Source: Ruminococcaceae bacterium UBA3220 | GTDB lineage: Bacteria; Bacillota; Clostridia; Oscillospirales; Acutalibacteraceae | NCBI GenBank assembly: GCA_002363095.1 | Contig: DEWC01000038.1 | Location: 1-5,201, forward strand | Reading direction: 5' to 3' | DNA length: 5,201 nucleotides | Part shown: positions 1-5,195 of the stretch, piece by piece | Layout of the letters: each line of letters starts with the position of its first letter | How positions within the stretch are numbered: the stretch's first letter is position 1 | Notes under the pieces: generated by a model | Database searches by the model: none | Seen by the model: only the letters and a program-made list of their open reading frames with translations | Told to the model about the DNA's origin: nothing | Made by a program: the position numbers and the translations under genes

Positions 1-956
1 TTTTCAATCTCGATAAGCCTTTCGGCTGAGGCGAGCATGGTATAGTATGTAGGAATAATGCTCGAAATGTTTTGAAGCGGAGCGCGAAGTATGGAAACCA
101 GTTGCAGATAGTAGTAGAGATCGCCGAAAGGAAGTGTGGCGTAAGTTCCCCATATAAGAATTCCGTAATAACCGAAGGTAAAGAAGGAAAAGAGGGTTGA
201 ATGAACCAAGACGGTATAAAGATTGCGCCTGATTTTAAGCCGCAAATTAGCGTTCATATATTCGTTAAGTTTTCCCATAATAGGCGTTTCGCTGGCAAAT
301 GTTTTGATAACTACTATATTGGAAAAACTTTCCTGGATAAACGCTCTCGATTTTCCCTCGCTCTTTTGAACCTCTTTATGAAGATGCTTGAATTTTTTGC
401 TTATCATTCTGCCGACAAGCGGAAAAACAAATCCGATTACCAAAACGCCTGCCGCCATATACGGATTTACCAAAAACAGAGCGAAACCGCCGACAACGAT
501 TTTGGAAAGCAGCGAAAATACGGTAGGTATAATTCCAAGGGCTCCGCCCGCCACCGTATCTATATCCGATGTAAAGCGGTTTAAAATATCGCCCGAATGG
601 GTGCCGAAAATTTTCGAATACTTTTTATGAAGCACCGACGAAAACATATACTGCCGCAGTTTTATGATATATCTGCCCTGAACGCGGACATTTATCATTG
701 AGGATAGAGCGTCTATCGTCAACTGCAAAATTACAAGACCTAAAAGGCAGAGGCTCGCAAACAAAAAACTGCCGAAAATGCCCCACTCTTTTCCGTGAGA
801 GTTAAGAATTCCTTTGGAAACATAAGCAAGCATAATCATTATTACCGAGGAAACGACCGATAAAACCGAATTGAGGACAATCCAGGGAATAAAGCTTTTT
901 GTACGCGCATACACCCATGCAAGTGAGCCGTTGTTTTTTCTACTCAAAAATATCAT
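1..956 (-). CDS. ABC exporter, transmembrane domain (partial, C-terminal ATPase domain beyond the window)
   Basis: My reading of the minus strand gives 318 open codons running off base 1. It has the layout of a type I (ABCB-like) exporter membrane domain: a short cytoplasmic N-terminus with no C39 peptidase domain, then hydrophobic segments near residues 24-46, 62-82, 141-163, 165-184, 247-273 and a final one around 283-305. The long connecting loops include a conserved-looking stretch around residues 112-135 (KYSKIFGTHSGDILNRFTSD), typical of the coupling-helix region. The last visible residues (AERLIEIE) are where these proteins pass into the ATPase domain, so the Walker motifs should lie just to the left. 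The ATG at 956 overlaps the PqqD-like gene by 17 bases. An in-frame stop lies immediately upstream, so the start can only be this ATG or a TTG at 947. Substrate is unknown; the neighbour suggests a peptide. Confidence 0.9.
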   Translation of the reverse strand, partial: MIFLSRKNNGSLAWVYARTKSFIPWIVLNSVLSVVSSVIMIMLAYVSKGILNSHGKEWGIFGSFLFASLCLLGLVILQLTIDALSSMINVRVQGRYIIKLRQYMFSSVLHKKYSKIFGTHSGDILNRFTSDIDTVAGGALGIIPTVFSLLSKIVVGGFALFLVNPYMAAGVLVIGFVFPLVGRMISKKFKHLHKEVQKSEGKSRAFIQESFSNIVVIKTFASETPIMGKLNEYMNANLRLKIRRNLYTVLVHSTLFSFFTFGYYGILIWGTYATLPFGDLYYYLQLVSILRAPLQNISSIIPTYYTMLASAERLIEIE

Positions 957-1197
957 TCTCTTTCATAAGTTCTATGAAAACATTAAGATCGTTGAGGGCC
1001 AAAACGGTTGAAATTTCGGTGTTTCGCAGGATAAATTCCAGCATTTCATCCTGAGAACAATCCTTTTCTTTCAAAAGCCCGAAAAGCAATGTGGCGGTGT
1101 TGCCGAGGACAATGACATTTTCAATGTTTTTTGATTTGTTTTTGACAAGGTTTTGTCCGTTTTCGTTTTTTATAAAATATTCGTCCTTTATTTTCAT
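940..1197 (-). CDS. PqqD-family protein (RiPP recognition element-like)
   Basis: This 85-residue protein has the size and pattern of the PqqD family, a winged-helix fold that binds the leader of ribosomally made peptides and presents it to modifying enzymes. Seen in the sequence: N-terminal strands around YFIK (7-10) and QNLVK (15-19), a strand NVIVLG (27-32), then the helix start N33-T34-A35 leading into LLFGLLKE, where relatives carry LNxTGAxLWxLL. Two more amphipathic helices follow at about 49-59 and 64-80. The protein ends in DIFE, like the short hydrophobic-acidic tail of relatives. It is the first gene after a good promoter and ribosome binding site, and its end overlaps the exporter gene by 17 bases, so the two are very likely co-transcribed. 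No radical SAM enzyme or precursor peptide is visible here. Family call is by eye; function in this organism is inferred. Confidence 0.78.
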   Translation of the reverse strand: MKIKDEYFIKNENGQNLVKNKSKNIENVIVLGNTATLLFGLLKEKDCSQDEMLEFILRNTEISTVLALNDLNVFIELMKENDIFE

Positions 1198-1204
1198 CCG
1201 TTTT

Positions 1205-1211
1205 CACCTCT
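1205..1211 (-). promoter_or_regulatory. Ribosome binding site of the PqqD-like gene
   Basis: Read on the minus strand this is AGAGGTG, followed by 7 bases and then the ATG at 1197. The strong match to the 16S rRNA tail fixes the start of the PqqD-like protein. Confidence 0.8.
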
Positions 1212-1217
1212 TTTTAC

Positions 1218-1246
1218 TTGAAATTTTAATAATTATATACTAAAAT
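1218..1246 (+). promoter_or_regulatory. SigA-type promoter for the rightward operon
   Basis: A -35 TTGAAA (1218-1223, 5/6 match) and -10 TAAAAT (1241-1246, 5/6) are separated by 17 bases, predicting a start near 1253 and a leader of about 33 bases before the GTG at 1286. A slightly weaker alternative in the same place is TTTACT (1213-1218) with TATACT (1236-1241), also 17 bases apart. The promoter is interlocked with the leftward one. Confidence 0.6.
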
Positions 1247-1260
1247 AAAAAATAATGCAA
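1232..1260 (-). promoter_or_regulatory. SigA-type promoter for the PqqD-like/exporter unit
   Basis: On the minus strand, TTGCAT (1255-1260) and a perfect TATAAT (1232-1237) are 17 bases apart. Predicted start is near 1225, giving a leader of about 28 bases before the ATG at 1197. The -35 is mediocre (3/6) but the -10 is consensus and the spacing ideal. Its -10 lies in the spacer of the rightward promoter, so RNA polymerase probably cannot occupy both at once. Confidence 0.65.
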
Positions 1261-1272
1261 GTATCAGTCTAC

Positions 1273-1277
1273 GGAGG
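1273..1277 (+). promoter_or_regulatory. Ribosome binding site that selects a GTG start
   Basis: GGAGG followed by 8 bases places the start of the next gene at the GTG at 1286. The ATG at 1290 is out of frame and cannot be used. Confidence 0.8.
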
Positions 1278-1285
1278 GATTTATT

Positions 1286-1804
1286 GTGGATGTTTTTTGT
1301 GAGCAGATTATACCGATTAAAAAATCCGTGAAAGAAGCGGTTTTGCTTTTTCTTATATGGATTTTAGCAGGCGGTCTTGCCGTTCTTGCGTTTCTTTTGC
1401 TCGGAATAAGTATGTTAGGCATCATAGCAGTGGCGCTTATCGTATACGGAACCTACCGTCTGTCGCAGACATTTTTTATTGAGTTTGAATATATTGTTAC
1501 CAATAATCTTCTTGATATAGATAAAATCGTTGCCAAAAGTTCGAGAAAAAGAATGGTAAGCATTGAAATCTCCGGAATAAGCGAAATCAAAAAATATAAA
1601 TATTCAAAAAATACAACCGCACAAAAAACGGGCGAAAGGGTTTTGCTTGCCTGCAATCCCGAAGATGAAAACGCTTACGAAATGACCGTAAAAAGCGACG
1701 GCGAAATCTTGAAAATCATAATGGCACCCAACCGAAAAATTCAAGAGGGGATAAAAAAATCTCTTCCAAAATACATTTCAAATTCCGCTTTCAGGGGAGA
1801 ATGA
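1286..1804 (+). CDS. DUF6106-like two-helix membrane protein
   Basis: A 172-residue protein of unknown function, begun by GTG. It has a short N-terminal segment (DVFCEQIIPIKKS), two adjacent hydrophobic helices at about 18-39 and 41-60, and a C-terminal domain of about 110 residues. That domain opens with FEYIVTNNLLDIDKI (67-81) and an SSRKRMVSIEI stretch (85-95). The plan of two helices, then an [E/Y]-x-V-T-x-x-x-L-x-I-D-x-I strand and a basic RKR turn, fits the DUF6106 family of clostridial proteins and resembles bacterial PH-like domains in general. The C-terminal domain is probably cytoplasmic; this is inferred from its charge and lack of signal features. It is first in a tight run, with the Nnr start 3 bases after its stop and the Nnr ribosome binding site inside its last codons, so translation is likely coupled. 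The family name comes from memory of the pattern and is moderately sure. Confidence 0.75.
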   Translation: MDVFCEQIIPIKKSVKEAVLLFLIWILAGGLAVLAFLLLGISMLGIIAVALIVYGTYRLSQTFFIEFEYIVTNNLLDIDKIVAKSSRKRMVSIEISGISEIKKYKYSKNTTAQKTGERVLLACNPEDENAYEMTVKSDGEILKIIMAPNRKIQEGIKKSLPKYISNSAFRGE

Positions 1805-1807
1805 TTT

Positions 1808-3262
1808 ATGAAAATTCTTACTGTCGAACAAATAAGAACGGCAGAAAAGGATGTCGTTTCAAGCGGTGTCCTTTCTTTTTATGAACTTATGATAAGGGCG
1901 GGAGAAGGCTGTGCAAAATATCTTTCTGAAAACGGCGCAACCGAAAAAAGCAAAGTTTTTGTAGTCTGCGGTAACGGAAACAACGGCGGAGACGGAATTG
2001 TTATCGCCGACAGGCTTCGCAACAACGGGTGTGATGTTTCGGTTATGTTCCCGTTCGGGAAGCCCGAAACATCTCCGGCAAAGGAGTTTTTAAATCTTTG
2101 CAATAATTTGACCGTTGCAGATGATATACCCGAGCGTTGCGATTTTCTTATCGATTCGATTTTCGGCATAGGGCTTAACCGTCCTCTTGAAAATTACGCC
2201 GCACGGGTAATCGACCGGATGAATATGTGTAACGCTAAAAAGGTGGCAATCGATGTACCGAGCGGTTGTTTTGCCGACGGCAAGGGAATAAGTCCTGCGT
2301 TTAAGGCGGATATAACCCTTACCTTTATAGCCCCGAAGCCCTGCTTTTTTCTGCCGCCGTTTAATGAAAACTGCGGAAAGGTTGAGGTTATAGATATCGG
2401 CGTTCCCGTAAAAGAACACGCTTATGCTACGATTGATTTGCCAAAAGCCGTAAAAAGACATAAAAACTCGCATAAAGGAACATTCGGTACCGTTCTTGCC
2501 GTCACCGGAAGTTACGGTATGTGCGGGGCCTCCATATTAACGGCTAAGGCGGCTCTTGTAAGCGGAGCAGGTCTTGTAAAATGCTTTGTTTGCGATAAAA
2601 ATTATTCGGCTTTTACATGTGCCGTACCGGAGGCGGTCGTAATTCCCACCGAGACTTTTCCTTCTGGAGCAATGGCGGTATACGGAAAACAGCTTAGCGA
2701 GGGGCTTGACTCGACTGACGCTCTTATATTGGGTTGCGGAATAGGAAAATCTCAGGAAGCGGCAAATCTTGTCAGAGTAATTCTTGAAACTGTTGAAATC
2801 CCCGTCGTTTTAGACGCCGATGGCATAAATGCGCTTGCCCGAAACATAGAATGGTTAAGAAAAACAAAAGCTTCGGTAATTCTGACTCCGCACCCCGCCG
2901 AAATGGCAAGGCTTTGCGGCACTTCGGTCGACATGATACAGGCAAACAGACCGGAATTTGCAAAAAGGGTAGCGGTAACTTACGGGAAAATTGTGGTGCT
3001 TAAAGGTGCAAATACGGTTGTCGCCTCTCCCGACGGAAAGATTTTCTTCAACACCACCGGCAACCCCGGAATGGCGACCGGCGGAAGCGGAGATGTACTT
3101 TCGGGTATTATCGCCGCGCGCATAGCGCTCGGGGACAGTCCGATTGAAGCGGCGAAAAACGGTGTTTTTCTCCACGGGCTTGCAGCGGATAACGCCCTTA
3201 AAAAGTACAGCATGGCGGGACTTTTGCCGTCTGACATAATTGCCGAGCTCAAAACACTTTAA
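1808..3262 (+). CDS. nnr: Bifunctional NAD(P)H-hydrate repair enzyme (epimerase + ADP/ATP-dependent dehydratase)
   Basis: Nnr restores damaged, hydrated NADH and NADPH (NADHX/NADPHX). The N-terminal domain interconverts the R and S forms, and the C-terminal domain dehydrates the S form using ADP or ATP; both act in the cytoplasm. The 484 residues match the usual two-domain length. N-terminal YjeF_N domain (about 1-215): GNGNNGGDG at 55-63, LIDSIFGIGLNRP at 114-126 with the conserved Asp116, and AIDVPSG at 147-153. C-terminal ribokinase-like domain (about 220-484): GTFGTVLAVTGS (224-235), LDADGIN (335-341), TPHPAEMARL (360-369), VLKG (397-400), and the nucleotide-binding/catalytic NPGMATGGSGDVLSG (419-433) with Asp429. 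All expected motifs are intact. The ATG at 1808 has a GGGGAG ribosome binding site about 8 bases upstream, inside the preceding gene. The lipoprotein gene follows after 11 bases. Confidence 0.97.
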   Translation: MKILTVEQIRTAEKDVVSSGVLSFYELMIRAGEGCAKYLSENGATEKSKVFVVCGNGNNGGDGIVIADRLRNNGCDVSVMFPFGKPETSPAKEFLNLCNNLTVADDIPERCDFLIDSIFGIGLNRPLENYAARVIDRMNMCNAKKVAIDVPSGCFADGKGISPAFKADITLTFIAPKPCFFLPPFNENCGKVEVIDIGVPVKEHAYATIDLPKAVKRHKNSHKGTFGTVLAVTGSYGMCGASILTAKAALVSGAGLVKCFVCDKNYSAFTCAVPEAVVIPTETFPSGAMAVYGKQLSEGLDSTDALILGCGIGKSQEAANLVRVILETVEIPVVLDADGINALARNIEWLRKTKASVILTPHPAEMARLCGTSVDMIQANRPEFAKRVAVTYGKIVVLKGANTVVASPDGKIFFNTTGNPGMATGGSGDVLSGIIAARIALGDSPIEAAKNGVFLHGLAADNALKKYSMAGLLPSDIIAELKTL

Positions 3263-3266
3263 GGAG
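3261..3266 (+). promoter_or_regulatory. Ribosome binding site that selects a TTG start
   Basis: AAGGAG begins in the stop codon of nnr and lies 7 bases before the TTG at 3274. That TTG begins a clean lipoprotein signal peptide (MKRLSVVV...), which supports the non-ATG start and implies coupling to nnr translation. Confidence 0.8.
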
Positions 3267-3273
3267 CGATTTT

Positions 3274-3780
3274 TTGAAGCGGTTATCGGTTGTTGTCTTA
3301 TGTTTTGTTTTTGTCCTTTGCGGATGCGGTTCAAATAAAAAGGTTAAGGTGAAAACCGATTTACTGACCTTCGGATGTAATGTTGATTATAACGGCGATA
3401 AATATTCTTTTGATGTCAAAACCCTTGAAAACGGCGAGATGGATTGCCTTGTAACGGCACCGCAAACCCTTGTCGGAATGCGATGTGTTATAGGTGAAAA
3501 AAAGGTAAAAATCGACTATATGGGAATGGAAATCGAAAAAAGCACGAATGAACTCCCGTTCGGAAGCGCCGTTTCGCTGTTCTTTGCCGTAATAAAGGAC
3601 GCAAAGGATAAACCGATACAAAACCGGGAAAAAGAATATTTCGTTTCGGGGAAAGTAAACGGTGTCGAATACACCCTCAATACTACCGACGACGGAATCC
3701 CGCTTTCAATAAACTGCGAGAGGGAAAAAATTTTTATGGAATTTGTCAAGTTGACACTTGCCAAAGCCTCTGAAAAATGA
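3274..3780 (+). CDS. Small lipoprotein of unknown function, LolA-like in pattern
   Basis: A 168-residue protein starting at TTG. Its N-terminus is a typical type II signal peptide: positive KR (2-3), hydrophobic core VVVLCFVFVL (6-15), lipobox L15-C16-G17-C18, with Cys18 as the likely lipidated residue, then a G-S-N-K-K linker. The protein should be anchored on the outer face of the membrane. The mature part (about 28-165) looks all-beta: repeated short strands such as KYSFDVKTL (43-51), EMDCLVTAP (55-63), LVGMRCVIG (66-74) and KVKIDYMGMEIE (77-88), and a late DDGIPLSINCE (139-149). This resembles the half-barrel of LolA/LppX-type proteins seen in many clostridial lipoproteins, but that is a pattern-level guess. 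It may be co-transcribed with nnr; a functional link is not obvious. The last codons carry a promoter for the next unit. Confidence 0.85.
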   Translation: MKRLSVVVLCFVFVLCGCGSNKKVKVKTDLLTFGCNVDYNGDKYSFDVKTLENGEMDCLVTAPQTLVGMRCVIGEKKVKIDYMGMEIEKSTNELPFGSAVSLFFAVIKDAKDKPIQNREKEYFVSGKVNGVEYTLNTTDDGIPLSINCEREKIFMEFVKLTLAKASEK

Positions 3781-3786
3781 TATCAT
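3758..3786 (+). promoter_or_regulatory. Extended -10 promoter for the acidic protein/galE unit
   Basis: TTGCCA (3758-3763, 5/6) and TATCAT (3781-3786, 5/6) are exactly 17 bases apart. The TGA stop codon of the lipoprotein gene (3778-3780) also supplies the TGn extension directly before the -10. Predicted start is near 3793, leaving a leader of about 34 bases to the ATG at 3827. The acidic protein gene and galE can therefore be expressed independently of the upstream operon. Confidence 0.65.
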
Positions 3787-3826
3787 ATACAGTAAAGGAA
3801 GAATATAACAAAAACGGAGGATTGTT

Positions 3827-4060
3827 ATGAAAGCGATTTTGAAGATTATCGGACTTATAACCTCAATTCTTGCCGTTCTTGCCGGAATCAAACTCGTTTT
3901 AGGAAAATTCTGCAAAAAGAACTGCGAGGATTGCGATGACGAAGCGGAAGACGGCGACGATATTATCGCGGTCGACGCTCAAACGGAGGATACGGTTGAA
4001 GAATCAGATGAAACCGCAACCGAAGCCGATGAAACATTTAAGGAAGAACAAGGTGAATAG
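3827..4060 (+). CDS. Small single-helix membrane protein with a very acidic tail
   Basis: A 77-residue protein of unknown function. Residues 4-26 form one hydrophobic helix (ILKIIGLITSILAVLAGIKL...). A cysteine cluster follows at once: Cys29, Cys33 and Cys36, in C-x3-C-x2-C spacing (CKKNCEDC). Residues 32-77 hold 22 Asp/Glu against a single Lys, so the tail is probably disordered. I know similar unnamed small proteins (K-rich start, one helix, D/E-rich tail) from clostridial genomes, but no named family. The ATG is supported by GGAGG at 3816-3820, 6 bases upstream. The stop is 1 base before the galE ATG, and its last codons contain the galE ribosome binding site, so the two are translated together. 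The amino-acid pattern is coherent and the gene has its own promoter, so I take it as real. Membrane orientation is uncertain. Confidence 0.8.
   Translation: MKAILKIIGLITSILAVLAGIKLVLGKFCKKNCEDCDDEAEDGDDIIAVDAQTEDTVEESDETATEADETFKEEQGE
4051..4055 (+). promoter_or_regulatory. Ribosome binding site that fixes the galE start
   Basis: AGGTG, preceded by an A, lies 6 bases before the ATG at 4062. It supports MSVLITGGAG as the N-terminus rather than the longer reading frame that opens at 3936, whose extra 42 codons are only the acidic-protein gene read in another frame. Confidence 0.75.
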
Positions 4061-4061
4061 T

Positions 4062-5075
4062 ATGTCCGTGCTGATTACCGGCGGTGCCGGTTACATCGGA
4101 AGTCATACCTGTATCGAAATGCTTGATTCCGGGTATGATGTTGTTGTTGTCGATAATCTTGATAACAGCTCCGAAGAATCGCTTAAAAGGGTCGAAAAGA
4201 TAACCGGAAAAAGCGTAAAGTTTTATAAAGATGATGTTCGTGATAAGGACGCTCTTCGCAAGATTTTCAAGGAGAACGACATTAATTCGGTTATCCATTT
4301 TGCCGGGCTTAAAGCGGTAGGCGAATCGGTTAAAAAACCGATTATGTATTATGATAATAACCTTGAAAGCACTATTTCCCTTTTAGAGGTTATGGATGAG
4401 TTTAACTGCAAAACGATTGTTTTTTCCTCCTCGGCTACCGTTTACGGCGTTGCGAAGGAAATGCCCCTTAAAGAGGGTATGCCTACCGGCGCCATAAATC
4501 CTTACGGAAGAACAAAACTTTTTATAGAGGAAATTCTTAAAGATCTCTATGTGTCGGATAATTCGTGGTCTGTTGTTTTGCTTCGCTATTTTAATCCGAT
4601 AGGCGCTCATAAATCGGGACTTATCGGTGAAGACCCGAAGGGAATTCCGAATAATCTTATGCCGTATATCTCTCAGGTCGCCGTCGGAAAACTTGAAAAA
4701 CTTCATGTTTTCGGAAATGACTATAAAACGGTAGACGGAACCGGCGTGCGCGATTATATCCATGTTGTCGATTTGGCAAAAGGGCATGTTAAGGCCATTG
4801 ATTATGCTCTTAAAACAACCGGGTGCGAGGCAGTAAACCTCGGAACCGGAAGGGGGACAAGCGTCCTCGAACTTCGCGACGCTTTTGTTAAGGCGAGCGG
4901 TGTCGATGTGCCGTATGTTATTGACCCGAGAAGACCCGGCGACCCCGATGAAGTTTACGCGGACGCCTCTAAGGCAAAAGAACTTTTGGGCTGGCAGGCG
5001 GAGCTTAAGGTCGACGAAATGTGCGAGGATACATGGCGCTGGCAGAGCAAAAACCCGAAGGGTTATGAAAGATAA
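4062..5075 (+). CDS. galE: UDP-glucose 4-epimerase
   Basis: GalE interconverts UDP-glucose and UDP-galactose in the cytoplasm, using tightly bound NAD. The 337 residues match the usual length (338 in E. coli). Visible features of this short-chain dehydrogenase-type enzyme: the NAD-binding GGAGYIGSH at 7-15, the acidic end of the second strand with VVDNLDNSS (29-37), DDVRD (57-61), HFAGLKAVGES (79-89), the catalytic SSSATVYG with Ser124, and Y148-x3-K152 in NPYGRTK. The substrate-side LRYFNPIGAH (174-183), GTGVRDYIHVVDLA (226-239) and C-terminal DTWRWQSKNPKGY are also present. Aligned without gaps from the C-terminus, Val298 takes the place of E. coli Tyr299, the residue that restricts the pocket. 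No galK or galT is nearby, so a role in supplying sugar nucleotides for surface glycans seems likelier than a dedicated galactose-catabolic operon. It is translated right after the acidic membrane protein. Confidence 0.97.
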   Translation: MSVLITGGAGYIGSHTCIEMLDSGYDVVVVDNLDNSSEESLKRVEKITGKSVKFYKDDVRDKDALRKIFKENDINSVIHFAGLKAVGESVKKPIMYYDNNLESTISLLEVMDEFNCKTIVFSSSATVYGVAKEMPLKEGMPTGAINPYGRTKLFIEEILKDLYVSDNSWSVVLLRYFNPIGAHKSGLIGEDPKGIPNNLMPYISQVAVGKLEKLHVFGNDYKTVDGTGVRDYIHVVDLAKGHVKAIDYALKTTGCEAVNLGTGRGTSVLELRDAFVKASGVDVPYVIDPRRPGDPDEVYADASKAKELLGWQAELKVDEMCEDTWRWQSKNPKGYER

Positions 5076-5085
5076 TAAAAAAATA

Positions 5086-5111
5086 ACGGCACGGAGATTT
5101 CACCGTGCCGT
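5086..5111 (+). terminator. GC-rich hairpin after galE, possible (bidirectional) terminator
   Basis: ACGGCACGG (5086-5094) and CCGTGCCGT (5103-5111) form a perfect 9-bp stem with an 8-base loop, 10 bases after the galE stop. The rightward 3' side is only AGTATTT, a poor U-tract. On the minus strand the stem is followed by TTATTTTTTT, a much better one. It may end galE weakly, act as a 3' stabiliser or processing site, or stop leftward transcription. Confidence 0.65.
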
Positions 5112-5118
5112 AGTATTT

Positions 5119-5195
5119 CCGCCCGTGGCGCAGCTGGATAACGCAGCAGATTCCGATTCTGAAGATCGGGGGTTCGAATCCCTTCGGGCGGGCCA
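5119..5195 (+). tRNA. tRNA-Arg (anticodon CCG), CCA encoded
   Basis: The 77-base cloverleaf folds fully. The acceptor stem CCGCCCG (5119-5125) pairs with CGGGCGG (5185-5191), with discriminator G5192 and encoded CCA. The D arm is GCGC/ACGC with AGCTGGATA between. The anticodon stem is GCAGA/TCTGA around loop TTCCGAT (5151-5157), with anticodon CCG at 5153-5155 reading CGG codons. The variable region has 5 bases, and the T arm has loop TTCGAAT. The T stem ends in two G-T pairs, D-stem 13-22 is C-A, and the outermost anticodon-stem pair is a G-A mismatch; the rest is regular. It starts only 7 bases after the galE hairpin and I see no promoter of its own, so it may depend on read-through from galE. 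Confidence 0.93.

Noticed and set aside
201..630. Two overlapping plus-strand open frames (201-584 and 388-630)
   Set aside because: They lie antisense to the exporter membrane domain, whose minus-strand frame is open throughout and has clear helices. The plus-strand translations show no domain pattern and no convincing ribosome binding site.
1879..3334. Several minus-strand open frames of 60-159 codons inside nnr and the lipoprotein gene
   Set aside because: They are antisense shadows of genes with complete motifs (GNGNNGGDG, NPGMATGGSGD, lipobox) and have no recognisable domains.
3751..3756. Perfect -35 hexamer TTGACA near the end of the lipoprotein gene
   Set aside because: No acceptable -10 lies 16-18 bases downstream; the TATCAT at 3781 is 24 bases away. 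The neighbouring TTGCCA at 3758 fits that -10 at exactly 17 bases.
3936..4061. N-terminal extension of GalE from an ATG at 3936
   Set aside because: The extra 42 residues are Lys/Thr-rich and are a frame-shifted reading of the acidic-protein gene. The Rossmann fold begins exactly at the ATG at 4062, which has its own ribosome binding site.
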